Shown here in pieces: positions 52,808 to 64,000 of a DNA stretch of 64,000 nt. The stretch comes from Nannobrachium achirus (Eukaryota > Chordata > Actinopteri > Myctophiformes > Myctophidae): assembly GCA_963921795.1 (NCBI GenBank), contig OY997653.1, positions 63,487,126-63,551,125 of the forward strand. Direction: 5' to 3'. Below the pieces are notes generated by a model, which had not been told where the DNA came from, ran no database searches, and saw only the letters and a program-made list of their open reading frames with translations. The position numbers were made by a program, and so were the translations under genes. Numbering within the stretch: position 1 is the stretch's first letter; the number at the start of each line of letters is the position of its first letter.

Positions 52808-53128
52808 CTACGCGCTGCACAGAGGGGGGCCCCGGCTGGTGTCATCTCAAATTGAAGTGCTCCGTCAAGCAGGGCCTGGTGTGGGGGAGAGAGAGAGAGA
52901 GAGCAGCCCTTTCAGCATAATCTCCTCCCGTCGGTAATAAAGACATCCAAGCTGGAGAAAACAGGGGCTTTGGGTGGTTTGGAAGTTATGAGCTGCAGCC
53001 GCGTTGCTGGCCCACTTTAAGCTGCCCTGAGGGCAGCCATGGGTATAAACACACCAACCAACCAACAAACAGTAAAAGTATCAATGCTGAAATGTAGAAA
53101 TACCGCTATAAGTAAAAGTCTGTAATTC
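52806..53128. other. No gene recognised
   Basis: Unassigned; short (GA)n at 52887-52902. Confidence 0.5.
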
Positions 53129-53200
53129 AAAAATAGCAGATCTACAAGCTCACAGCACGGCACTCGGTGCCGTGTGTGAGCTTGTAGAGCTGCTATTTTT
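53129..53200. repeat. Core palindrome, full tip (P33)
   Basis: AAAAATAGCAGATCTACAAG, tip CTCACAGCACGGCAC/TCG/GTGCCGTGTGTGAG, CTTGTAGAGCTGCTATTTTT. No surrounding hAT TIRs identified. Confidence 0.95.
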
Positions 53201-53951
53201 CAGTATTTAAAGATCCCTGTATGCGGTGTTGCCATGTCTTGCTTGTTAAGCGATACATTTGGGCAAGTTATTTTTAGATGTGGTTTGCTGTTATTATATT
53301 GTTTTTTGATATACCACTGCATTGTCTGAAGGATGCCAAACAAAAACAAATTTTACTCTTATGTACCTGTACAAAAGACGTAACAATAAAGTACAACCTT
53401 GAACCTTGTATTCGTAGACCTGGTTGCTTGTTTCTCTCACATATAATCTGGCAACACTGGTCTTCCTGTTCTGTTCCTGAAACACAAAACAACAAGTTGA
53501 ACTGGTCAAATCAGAAAGTCCAACTGTAGGACTCATTGTGTCAATCTGTCAATCTGTAGCCTTGATACAAGACTGTCTAATAATCTAAAGTTAGCATGGC
53601 TTTAATTTCAACTAATTAAAAACTCAGGACAATGGATGAATCAGGATTCTGATGTTGTTTGGAGGTTGGCATGTTGGGGCGACTGAATCTGTTGGTGAGT
53701 TTTGAGCCTTTATAATCTTTTATATACAGTATTATCACCTGCCTGGCCGCCGTGCCATTTAATGTTGTTATCATTAAATGTGCGGCTAGCTGCCGTTGTT
53801 TGGTTGTTGTGATGTGGGTTCAGAATCAGAAGCAAGGCTGGTCGGTGTTGTTTGTTGTGATTTGATTTGATGATGTGTGTGGCTTCCTGGCAGGCAGGCT
53901 GTCTGTCTGTGCATCATCGGTATGTTCTGCTATGCTTTCACAAATCATTTT
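53201..53951. other. Probable LINE tail and unique sequence
   Basis: GTAACAATAAAGTACAACCT near 53378 resembles the tail of a retroelement or an AATAAA signal. No reading frame supported. Confidence 0.4.
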
Positions 53952-54238
53952 GTATACCGTACAAACAGATTCATGTATATACTGTACAAACAGATTCATG
54001 TATACTGTACAAACAGATTCATGTATATACTGTACAAACAGATTCATGTATACTGTACAAACAGATTCATGTATATACTGTACAAACAGATTCGTGTATA
54101 CTGTACAAACAGATTCATGTATATACTGTACAAACAGATTCATGTATACTGTACAAACAGATTCATGTATACTGTACAAACAGATTCATGTATACTGTAC
54201 AAACAGATTCATGTATACTGTACAAACAGATTCATGTT
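53952..54238 (+). repeat. 23/25-bp minisatellite, about 12 units
   Basis: TGTACAAACAGATTCATGTA with TATAC or TAC. The first units alternate 25 and 23 bp (48-bp dimer); the last are all 23 bp. Confidence 0.97.
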
Positions 54239-54247
54239 TACCCCCCA

Positions 54248-54727
54248 CAGTGTTGATTTTGTCGACTAAAACTATGACGAAAAATGTTCGTCGACTACGT
54301 TTTTTTCACTGGCGAAAACTAAATAAAAATTAAACTATGATGACTAAAATTAAGACTAAATAATATTGACAATTTCGTTGACAAAATACAAACTAGACTA
54401 AAACGTTAGGGAGGGACTAGTGGAGAAGTGTCATTTTATGTTTGGTTGCTCTCAGGTGTTGCACTCTGAAAATAGCAGATCTACAAGCTCACAGCGTCGC
54501 AGTGCAACGTGTTGTGAGCTTGTAGATCTGCTATTTTCAGCACGCAACCAAGTGTAAAATCAGTCATTACGATGCCACCAAAATACATTTTATGATATTT
54601 AGTCGACTAAAATTAGACTAAAACTAAAACTTTTCAGGTGACAAAATTATGACTAAAACTAAAAGACATTTTATTAAAAAGACTATGACTAAAACTAAAT
54701 AAAAATGTGCTGTCAAAAACAACACTG
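54248..54727 (+). mobile_element. hAT-like MITE (CAGTGTTGATTTTG family)
   Basis: Ends CAGTGTTG and CAACACTG. Flanks ACCCCCCA and ATCCCCCA match at 7 of 8. GACTAAAACTA-rich interior, palindrome P34 in the centre. Complete relative of 30718-31245. Confidence 0.85.
54466..54540. repeat. Core palindrome (P34)
   Basis: CTGAAAATAGCAGATCTACA, AGCTCACAGCGTCGC/AGTG/CAACGTGTTGTGAGCT, TGTAGATCTGCTATTTTCAG. Outer flanks CTGAAAA/TTTTCAG pair. Confidence 0.95.
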
Positions 54728-54870
54728 ATCCCCCACACACATCCCTCTGACCGCTTATCTGGATCCGGGTTGCGGGGGCAACAGTTCCAGCAGCGAGCTG
54801 CAGACTTCAATATATAGAACTCACATTAACTCACTATAGTATTTATGACACCACACACACCCACGGGCAC

Positions 54871-54875
54871 AAACA

Positions 54876-54943
<68 letters not shown>
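54871..54943. repeat. (CA)n
   Basis: Dinucleotide run. Confidence 0.97.
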
Positions 54944-54947
<4 letters not shown>

Positions 54948-55033
54948 AAACACACACCCAGAGAGAATGGGGAAGATATTAAGCCTGCTTTTAAAAGATA
55001 ATAGAGATGGTGGCATTTTTTTCCACAGAGTCA

Positions 55034-58000
55034 GAGACCATATTGAATGTGTGCTTGGTACAGTGATAGAGACCATATTGAATGTGTGCTTGGTACAGTG
55101 ATAGGAGACCATATTGAATGTGTGCTTGGTACAGTGATAGAGACCATATTGAATGTGTGCTTGGTACAGTGATAGAGACCATATTGAATGTGTGCTGCTT
55201 GGTACAGTGATAGAGACCATATTGAATGTGTGCTTGGTACAGTGATAGAGACCATATTGAATGTGTGCTGCTTGGTACAGTGATAGAGACCATATTGAAT
55301 GTGTGCTTGGTACAGTGATAGAGACCATATTGAATGTGTGCTGCTTGGTACAGTGATAGAGACCATATTGAATGTGTGCTGCTTGGTACAGTGATAGGAG
55401 ACCATATTGAATGTGTGCTGCTTGGTACAGTGATAGGAGACCATATTGAATGTGTGCTTGGTACAGTGATAGAGACCATATTGAATGTGTGCTTGGTACA
55501 GTGATAGGAGACCATATTGAATGTGTGCTTGGTACAGTGATAGGAGACCATATTGAATGTGTGCTTGGTACAGTGATAGGAGACCATATTGAATGTGTGC
55601 TGCTTGGTACAGTGATAGGAGACCATATTGAATGTGTGCTTGGTACAGTGATAGGAGACCATATTGAATGTGTGCTTGGTACAGTGATAGGAGACCATAT
55701 TGAATGTGTGCTTGGTACAGTGATAGGAGACCATATTGAATGTGTGCTTGGTACAGTGATAGGAGACCATATTGAATGTGTGCTTGGTACAGTGATAGAG
55801 ACCATATTGAATGTGTGCTTGGTACAGTGATAGGAGACCATATTGAATGTGTGCTTGGTACAGTGATAGAGACCATATTGAATGTGTGCTTGGTACAGTG
55901 ATAGGAGACCATATTGAATGTGTGCTTGGTACAGTGATAGGAGACCATATTGAATGTGTGCTTGGTACAGTGATAGAGACCATATTGAATGTGTGCTTGG
56001 TACAGTGATAGAGACCATATTGAATGTGTGCTTGGTACAGTGATAGGAGACCATATTGAATGTGTGCTTGGTACAGTGATAGAGACCATATTGAATGTGT
56101 GCTTGGTACAGTGATAGGAGACCATATTGAATGTGTGCTGCTTGGTACAGTGATAGGAGACCATATTGAATGTGTGCTGCTTGGTACAGTGATAGAGACC
56201 ATATTGAATGTGTGCTTGGTACAGTGATAGAGACCATATTGAATGTGTGCTTGGTACAGTGATAGAGACCATATTGAATGTGTGCTTGGTACAGTGATAG
56301 AGACCATATTGAATGTGTGCTGCTTGGTACAGTGATAGAGACCATATTGAATGTGTGCTTGGTACAGTGATAGGAGACCATATTGAATGTGTGCTTGGTA
56401 CAGTGATAGAGACCGTATTGAATGTGTGCTTGGTACAGTGATAGGAGACCATATTGAATGTGTGCTGCTTGGTACAGTGATAGGAGACCATATTGAATGT
56501 GTGCTTGGTACAGTGATAGAGACCATATTGAATGTGTGCTTGGTACAGTGATAGGAGACCATATTGAATGTGTGCTTGGTACAGTGATAGGAGACCATAT
56601 TGAATGTGTGCTTGGTACAGTGATAGAGACCATATTGAATGTGTGCTTGGTACAGTGATAGAGACCATATTGAATGTGTGCTTGGTACAGTGATAGAGAC
56701 CATATTGAATGTGTGCTTGGTACAGTGATAGAGACCATATTGAATGTGTGCTTGGTACAGTGATAGAGACCATATTGAATGTGTGCTTGGTACAGTGATA
56801 GGAGACCATATTGAATGTGTGCTTGGTACAGTGATAGAGACCATATTGAATGTGTGCTTGGTACAGTGATAGGAGACCATATTGAATGTGTGCTTGGTAC
56901 AGTGATAGAGACCGTATTGAATGTGTGCTTGGTACAGTGATAGGAGACCATATTGAATGTGTGCTTGGTACAGTGATAGGAGACCATATTGAATGTGTGC
57001 TTGGTACAGTGATAGAGACCATATTGAATGTGTGCTTGGTACAGTGATAGGAGACCATATTGAATGTGTGCTGCTTGGTACAGTGATAGGAGACCATATT
57101 GAATGTGTGCTTGGTACAGTGATAGAGACCATATTGAATGTGTGCTTGGTACAGTGATAGGAGACCATATTGAATGTGTGCTTGGTACAGTGATAGGAGA
57201 CCATATTGAATGTGTGCTTGGTACAGTGATAGAGACCATATTGAATGTGTGCTTGGTACAGTGATAGGAGACCATATTGAATGTGTGCTTGGTACAGTGA
57301 TAGAGACCATATTGAATGTGTGCTTGGTACAGTGATAGAGACCATATTGAATGTGTGCTGCTTGGTACAGTGATAGGAGACCATATTGAATGTGTGCTTG
57401 GTACAGTGATAGAGACCATATTGAATGTGTGCTTGGTACAGTGATAGGAGACCATATTGAATGTGTGCTTGGTACAGTGATAGAGACCATATTGAATGTG
57501 TGCTTGGTACAGTGATAGGAGACCATATTGAATGTGTGCTTGGTACAGTGATAGAGACCATATTGAATGTGTGCTTGGTACAGTGATAGGAGACCATATT
57601 GAATGTGTGCTTGGTACAGTGATAGGAGACCATATTGAATGTGTGCTTGGTACAGTGATAGGAGACCATATTGAATGTGTGCTTGGTACAGTGATAGGAG
57701 ACCATATTGAATGTGTGCTTGGTACAGTGATAGAGACCATATTGAATGTGTGCTTGGTACAGTGATAGAGACCATATTGAATGTGTGCTTGGTACAGTGA
57801 TAGGAGACCATATTGAATGTGTGCTTGGTACAGTGATAGAGACCATATTGAATGTGTGCTTGGTACAGTGATAGGAGACCATATTGAATGTGTGCTTGGT
57901 ACAGTGATAGAGACCATATTGAATGTGTGCTTGGTACAGTGATAGGAGACCATATTGAATGTGTGCTTGGTACAGTGATAGGAGACCATATTGAATGTGT

Positions 58001-61000
58001 GCTTGGTACAGTGATAGAGACCATATTGAATGTGTGCTTGGTACAGTGATAGAGACCATATTGAATGTGTGCTTGGTACAGTGATAGGAGACCATATTGA
58101 ATGTGTGCTTGGTACAGTGATAGAGACCATATTGAATGTGTGCTTGGTACAGTGATAGGAGACCATATTGAATGTGTGCTGCTTGGTACAGTGATAGGAG
58201 ACCATATTGAATGTGTGCTGCTTGGTACAGTGATAGAGACCATATTGAATGTGTGCTTGGTACAGTGATAGAGACCATATTGAATGTGTGCTTGGTACAG
58301 TGATAGAGACCATATTGAATGTGTGCTTGGTACAGTGATAGAGACCATATTGAATGTGTGCTGCTTGGTACAGTGATAGAGACCATATTGAATGTGTGCT
58401 TGGTACAGTGATAGGAGACCATATTGAATGTGTGCTTGGTACAGTGATAGAGACCGTATTGAATGTGTGCTTGGTACAGTGATAGGACACCATATTGAAT
58501 GTGTGCTTGGTACAGTGATAGGAGACCATATTGAATGTGTGCTTGGTACAGTGATAGGAGACCATATTGAATGTGTGCTTGGTACAGTGATAGGAGACCA
58601 TATTGAATGTGTGCTTGGTACAGTGATAGAGACCATATTGAATGTGTGCTTGGTACAGTGATAGAGACCATATTGAATGTGTGCTTGGTACAGTGATAGG
58701 AGACCATATTGAATGTGTGCTTGGTACAGTGATAGAGACCATATTGAATGTGTGCTTGGTACAGTGATAGGAGACCATATTGAATGTGTGCTGCTTGGTA
58801 CAGTGATAGGAGACCATATTGAATGTGTGCTGCTTGGTACAGTGATAGAGACCATATTGAATGTGTGCTTGGTACAGTGATAGAGACCATATTGAATGTG
58901 TGCTTGGTACAGTGATAGAGACCATATTGAATGTGTGCTTGGTACAGTGATAGAGACCATATTGAATGTGTGCTTGGTACAGTGATAGAGACCATATTGA
59001 ATGTGTGCTGCTTGGTACAGTGATAGAGACCATATTGAATGTGTGCTTGGTACAGTGATAGAGACCATATTGAATGTGTGCTTGGTACAGTGATAGAGAC
59101 CATATTGAATGTGTGCTGCTTGGTACAGTGATAGAGACCATATTGAATGTGTGCTTGGTACAGTGATAGGAGACCATATTGAATGTGTGCTTGGTACAGT
59201 GATAGAGACCGTATTGAGTGTGTGCTTGGTACAGTGATAGGAGACCATATTGAATGTGTGCTTGGTACAGTGATAGGAGACCATATTGAATGTGTGCTTG
59301 GTACAGTGATAGGAGACCATATTGAATGTGTGCTTGGTACAGTGATAGGAGACCATATTGAATGTGTGCTTGGTACAGTGATAGAGACCATATTGAATGT
59401 GTGCTTGGTACAGTGATAGAGACCATATTGAATGTGTGCTTGGTACAGTGATAGGAGACCATATTGAATGTGTGCTTGGTACAGTGATAGAGACCATATT
59501 GAATGTGTGCTTGGTACAGTGATAGGAGACCATATTGAATGTGTGCTGCTTGGTACAGTGATAGGAGACCATATTGAATGTGTGCTGCTTGGTACAGTGA
59601 TAGAGACCATATTGAATGTGTGCTTGGTACAGTGATAGAGACCATATTGAATGTGTGCTTGGTACAGTGATAGAGACCATATTGAATGTGTGCTTGGTAC
59701 AGTGATAGAGACCATATTGAATGTGTGCTGCTTGGTACAGTGATAGAGACCATATTGAATGTGTGCTTGGTACAGTGATAGGAGACCATATTGAATGTGT
59801 GCTTGGTACAGTGATAGAGACCGTATTGAATGTGTGCTTGGTACAGTGATAGGAGACCATATTGAATGTGTGCTTGGTACAGTGATAGGAGACCATATTG
59901 AATGTGTGCTGCTTGGTACAGTGATAGAGACCATATTGAATGTGTGCTGCTTGGTACAGTGATAGAGACCGTATTGAATGTGTGCTTGGTACAGTGATAG
60001 GAGACCATATTGAATGTGTGCTTGGTACAGTGATAGAGACCATATTGAATGTGTGCTTGGTACAGTGATAGAGACCATATTGAATGTGTGCTTGGTACAG
60101 TGATAGAGACCGTATTGAATGTGTGCTTGGTACAGTGATAGGAGACCATATTGAATGTGTGCTTGGTACAGTGATAGAGACCATATTGAATGTGTGCTTG
60201 GTACAGTGATAGAGACCATATTGAATGTGTGCTTGGTACAGTGATAGGAGACCATATTGAATGTGTGCTTGGTACAGTGATAGGAGACCATATTGAATGT
60301 GTGCTTGGTACAGTGATAGGAGACCATATTGAATGTGTGCTTGGTACAGTGATAGGAGACCATATTGAATGTGTGCTTGGTACAGTGATAGGAGACCGTA
60401 TTGAATGTGTGCTTGGTACAGTGATAGAGACCATATTGAATGTGTGCTTGGTACAGTGATAGAGACCATATTGAATGTGTGCTTGGTACAGTGATAGGAG
60501 ACCATATTGAATGTGTGCTTGGTACAGTGATAGGAGACCATATTGAATGTGTGCTTGGTACAGTGATAGAGACCATATTGAATGTGTGCTTGGTACAGTG
60601 ATAGGAGACCATATTGAATGTGTGCTTGGTACAGTCATAGAGACCATATTGAATGTGTGCTGCTTGGTACAGTGATAGAGACCATATTGAATGTGTGCTT
60701 GGTACAGTGATAGGAGACCATATTGAATGTGTGCTTGGTACAGTGATAGGAGACCATATTGAATGTGTGCTTGGTACAGTGATAGAGACCATATTGAATG
60801 TGTGCTTGGTACAGTGATAGAGACCATATTGAATGTGTGCTTGGTACAGTGATAGGAGACCATATTGAATGTGTGCTTGGTACAGTGATAGAGACCATAT
60901 TGAATGTGTGCTTGGTACAGTGATAGGAGACCATATTGAATGTGTGCTTGGTACAGTGATAGAGACCATATTGAATGTGTGCTGCTTGGTACAGTGATAG

Positions 61001-61090
61001 AGACCATATTGAATGTGTGCTTGGTACAGTGATAGAGACCATATTGAATGTGTGCTGCTTGGTACAGTGATAGGAGACCATATTGAATAT
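55034..61090 (+). repeat. 35-39-bp minisatellite, about 170 units
   Basis: Unit GAGACCATATTGAATGTGTG then CTTGGTACAGTGATA (35 bp); +1 with GGAGACC, +3 with TGCTGCTTGG. Rare ACCGTATTG variants mark blocks. A block of about 300 bp is repeated near 56139, 58168 and 59547, with a longer form at 58790, showing higher-order structure. Minus frames of 2054, 2048 and 1836 codons arise because the complement lacks stops in all frames. Unit lengths shift frame continuously, so this is not a protein gene. Confidence 0.98.
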
Positions 61091-61371
61091 AGGAGACCGT
61101 GTGTCTGAGTGGTCTGTAGGCAGCAGAAACAGGTCACAGATGTATTCAGGAGCTTAGCCGTTGTGAGCCCATTGAAAGGGGGAAAGCATCCGTGTCATTA
61201 TCTGTAGATCGTCTGTTATTTGTGCCACGTATCGTACGATGAAGTACTGTGAACTAGGAATGGGACAATACGCGATATCATCGTTTATCGTGATGAAAAA
61301 CACTCGCGATAATCGTATCGTGGAGATTTAATTCATTGTGATATCGTCCTCCGTCATGCACTGTGTTTCGT

Positions 61372-61520
61372 TGGCCTGAAAACGTTGAAGACCCCTGCCC
61401 TATACAAGTAGTACGTTGAATTAAACGTAATAACCTTGTGGGAAGTTGAATGTGTGCATGCGTATGTGCGCGTGTGCGTGCACGCACATTACAATCCTGG
61501 CAAGATGCAAAACACCTCAG

Positions 61521-61575
<55 letters not shown>

Positions 61576-61985
61576 CACTCTTCTCCCCGCACGAAACTTA
61601 CAGCAAAAGGCTGTCATTATCGATGCCTAATTAGGCTTTGACTTTCTCATCAGCTCCGAACCTAATCAAGTAGAAAATGCATAATTCAAAATCATCTTTT
61701 TTTCTGAGCAAAGTTCAAACTCCATTCATGTCTGCTAATAAGTGAGTCGACAGGCTGATGTGCTCCTTAATTATCTTCTTGCTTGAACGTCTCTTCTTCT
61801 CCCCCCCCCCCCCCCCCCCACACTGGTCTTCTTCACTGCTTCACCCCGAGACGCTCCTCTTCTTCATTACCCCGAGACGAGGCTGTCCGCCTGCTTTTGA
61901 TCAACAAAGGAGCGGCGTGTCATTCAGGCTCACTCGTCATTCCGCGCTCTTGGGTTTGTGGCGCCGCAGTCGGCACGGATCAGAC
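61372..61985. other. Inverted segment flanked by split hAT ends
   Basis: Begins TTGGCCTGAAAACGTTGAAG, ACCCCTG, CCCTATAC: a hAT end plus flank in the wrong orientation relative to GTTGAAGACCCCTG, GTATAGGG at 62829. Contains (CT)n at 61522-61572 and a C run at 61801-61819. No gene. Confidence 0.6.
61522..61572. repeat. (CT)n
   Basis: Dinucleotide run. Confidence 0.97.
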
Positions 61986-62488
61986 ACTGACTGACTGATC
62001 AGCGGGTGTATATGGATCAGACACATTACTGACTGATCAGCGGGTGTATATGGATCAGACACATTACTGACTGATCAGCGGGTGTATATGGATCAGACAC
62101 ATTACTGACTGATCAGCGGGTGTATATGGATCAGACACATTACTGACTGATCAGCGGGTGTATATGGATCAGACACATTACTGACTGATCAGCGGGTGTA
62201 TATGGATCAGACACATTACTGACTGATCAGCGGGTGTATATGGATCAGACACATTACTGACTGATCAGCGGGTGTATATGGATCAGACACATTACTGACA
62301 GATCAGCGGGTGTATATGGATCAGACACATTACTGACTGATCAGCGGGTGTATATGGATCAGACACATTACTGACTGATCAGCGGGTGTATATGGATCAG
62401 ACACATTACTGACTGATCAGCGGGTGTATATGGATCAGACACATTACTGACTGATCAGCGGGTGTATATGGATCAGACACATTACTGA
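61986..62488 (+). repeat. 38-bp minisatellite, about 13 units
   Basis: TGACTGATCAGCGGGTGTAT then ATGGATCAGACACATTAC, highly uniform (one CAGATCAGC variant), lying inside a hAT MITE. Confidence 0.98.
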
Positions 62489-62524
62489 CGGACCCCCTGT
62501 AGTAACTCTGAGGACCCCCTAGGG

Positions 62525-62785
62525 CAGGGGTTTTCAAAGTGGGTGACGGGGCACCCTGGGTGAATGTGTCTTGTGTGCTTGTAGATCTGATGTTTTCACT
62601 AGTTTAGTACATTTAATAGATGAAAAATACAAAACAAACGGTTTCGGACATTCAAGGTTTCCACCCGACAACGACGATATGCTATAAATATAAGGTGCTG
62701 AGAGTGAAAATTATAATGTAGGGGTGCCTCGGATTAAAACAATATTTATGGGGTGACCTGAGACAAAAGGATTTGGGAACCCCTG
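62525..62785. mobile_element. Nested hAT MITE, perfect TSD
   Basis: Ends CAGGGGTTTTCAAAGTGGG and TTTGGGAACCCCTG. CCCTAGGG is duplicated at 62517-62524 and 62786-62793. Interior has half palindrome P35 and segment A (CACCCGACAACGACGATATG), linking the A/B repeats to hAT. Confidence 0.9.
62576..62602. repeat. Half palindrome (P35)
   Basis: TGCTTGTAGATCTGATGTTT, TCACTAG; right arm only. Confidence 0.78.
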
Positions 62786-62999
62786 CCCTAGGGGTCCCGG
62801 ACCCCCTGTTGAAGACCCCTGGTATAGGGTTGTCCTTTCTCCCCTGCACTTATTTTAGTATCTTTTTAATAATTGTCAAACGTTTTGTATTGTTTTATAT
62901 CGTGCGAATAAACGCAAGTAATGATATCAGCAGTCGCTCACCAACCCCAGCAGAGCAGCAGACTTGGGTTGGATCAGCAGCAGGCTGTGTTTGTCTGTC

Positions 63000-63103
<104 letters not shown>

Positions 63104-63125
63104 CGAGAGCTGTAATGTGTACCAA

Positions 63126-63183
63126 CAGGGGTGTCACACCAAACTCTGGGCCCTGGGTACAAGGATTCACTCACATTCTGTGC
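63126..63183 (+). mobile_element. hAT MITE left end (CAGGGGTGTCAC family)
   Basis: CAGGGGTGTCACACCAAACT, CTGGGCCCTGGGTACAAGGA, broken at TTCTGTGCC. Confidence 0.75.
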
Positions 63184-63184
63184 C

Positions 63185-63204
63185 ACGTTGTAATATTACA
63201 ACGT
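63185..63204. repeat. 20-bp perfect palindrome
   Basis: ACGTTGTAATATTACAACGT, at the break of the hAT fragment. Unrelated to the core palindrome family. Confidence 0.9.
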
Positions 63205-63699
63205 TTGTATTTTATCCAAAAAAAGGTTTAAATCATTTTATTTTAGCTCCCCCTACCACCTAAACACCACCATTGGATTCTATTGTTTAGTATTACAATG
63301 CCATTGGCCACAATATTTGCATATAAATACCCCCCACAGGGGCTGACATTCACACCCGCCACACCCGCTGAAATTCCAGAGTTTTGACGAACAACATCTC
63401 ACTTTTTCATGGAAGCTATACCTCAAAAAAACATAAGTAAAATGCCTGTGCTATTCTTTTTGGTGATCATTAGAATGTCTAGAACATGTACATATGTTAT
63501 TATTTTGAAAAATATCCCCCATATGTAAATTAGAGCATGATTTATGATTTTTGATTTATGGCTATAAAATCTTACAAAAACATTTTTTTGAAAAAAACAT
63601 TACATTTTCCTCTTAATAGGACTCCTACAACACCATCTGATTTTTTTCAATTTTTTATTTCAAGTATTTCTTAATGCGGGCCTTAGAGGGTTAACTATT
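63205..63699. other. No gene; promoter-like motifs
   Basis: CCATTGG (63301-63307) and an octamer ATTTGCAT (63315) overlapping TATAAATA (63322-63329). No transcript or frame downstream can be supported. Confidence 0.35.
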
Positions 63700-63733
63700 G
63701 AAAAACAGCAGATAGCTTGTAGATCTGCTATTT
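63700..63733. repeat. Core palindrome, tip and part of arm lost (P36)
   Basis: AAAAACAGCAGAT joins AGCTTGTAGATCTGCTATTT. Confidence 0.88.
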
Positions 63734-63973
63734 CTGAAGAAAACATGAAAATGTGTGCGGAGTCTGACTATTTCTGAAAAACCTGTGTTTCTATGTCAGT
63801 GGTCCTCAAACTTTTTCATGTGAAGGACCCCCAAAATGATATGCATTTTGCCACGGACCCCCATCTCAAAATATTTAATTCCAGGGACCCCCCAGAAGCA
63901 AAATTTGAGTTACAGATGTTCAATTAAAAAGTACATAATAATCAAAGATTTGCACACTTTTTCACGACTTTTC
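63734..63973. mobile_element. Inner segment between paired palindromes
   Basis: GTCAGTGGTCCTCAAACTTT, TTTGGCC-like region, GGGACCCCCCAGAAGCAAAA; ends in diverged inverted repeats as in 4668-4920. Confidence 0.7.
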
Positions 63974-64000
63974 AAAAATAGCAGATATACAAGCTCGCGC
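63974..64000. repeat. Core palindrome, cut by window end (P37)
   Basis: AAAAATAGCAGATATACAAG then CTCGCGC. Confidence 0.88.

Larger units (their letters stand above)
62489..62821 (-). mobile_element. hAT MITE end, same family as 19388-20991
   Basis: GGACCCCCTGTAGTAACTCT and GAGGACCCCCTAGGG, then after a nested MITE GTCCCGGACCCCCTGTTGAA, GACCCCTG. This is the complement of the left end at 19388. Followed by GTATAGGG. Confidence 0.8.

Noticed and set aside
55034..61090. CRISPR-like array in the regular repeats
   Set aside because: There are no unique spacers; units abut directly and the genome is eukaryotic in character. The same applies to 7741-15241, 19693-20964 and 36977-41380.
54843..61137. 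Minus-strand open frames of 1836-2054 codons
   Set aside because: Product of a stop-free 35-39-bp tandem repeat open in three frames at once; unit lengths change frame and no domain is present.

Overview
This window looks like repeat-dominated intergenic DNA from a ray-finned (teleost) fish. That is an inference from repeat types: a tRNA-derived SINE with the AAGCGCTTT / TATAAATGC body common in fish, an L2-type LINE tail, many hAT-type MITEs, a Kolobok-like TTAA element, Helitron-like elements and a TTAGGG-type interstitial telomeric tract. I find no convincing complete protein-coding gene and no functional tRNA or rRNA gene. The only coding candidate worth keeping is a 94-nt possible first exon, present twice (3535-3628 and 27413-27506). 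The very long minus-strand open frames at 45-47 kb and 55-61 kb are by-products of stop-free tandem repeats.

Layout. 1-7821 is copy A of a segmental duplication whose copy B lies at 26255-31607 in the same orientation. The copies differ by insertions and deletions: a Kolobok-like MITE and two Helitron-like elements only in A, hAT elements only or more complete in B. At its right edge copy A runs into a roughly 7.5-kb array of a 74-bp unit (7741-15241, ending at a 200-N gap), while copy B keeps a single copy of the precursor. 15.4-26.2 kb is a stack of nested hAT MITEs, a SINE, an L2 remnant, foldback elements and short tandem arrays. 31.6-36.9 kb holds a TIR element with 9-bp target duplications, more hAT elements and a foldback split by a hAT MITE. 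36977-41380 is an 82-bp minisatellite (about 54 units). 45326-47325 is exactly 400 pentamers (TACAG or TAGAG) without an indel. 55034-61090 is a 35-39-bp minisatellite (about 170 units). Tandem arrays make up roughly a third of the window.

The most striking unexplained signal is one small palindrome, whole or partial at 38 sites. Its core arm is AATAGCAGATCTACAAGCTC, followed by a variable tip and the inverted complement. It lies inside at least four otherwise unrelated MITE families (ends CAGGGGTGTCAC, CAGTGGTTCTCAACC, CAGTGTTGATTTTG and a fourth, unclassified family), often as a pair about 200-300 bp apart. The flanks outside the core differ by family but remain inverted complements of each other. 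Tips range from a full 30+ nt to nothing. At two loci the segments joined by palindromes occur in permuted order, and one copy (51066-51140) has perfect 36-bp arms around a 3-nt loop. I propose a mobile or recombinogenic palindromic module living inside MITEs. This is inference from the pattern.

Other points of interest: a Helitron-like element carrying 9 perfect CArG boxes (CCATATATGG) in tandem; an inverted pair of 8-bp target-site duplications that reveals a roughly 0.6-kb inversion; and minisatellites born inside or at the edges of hAT MITEs.
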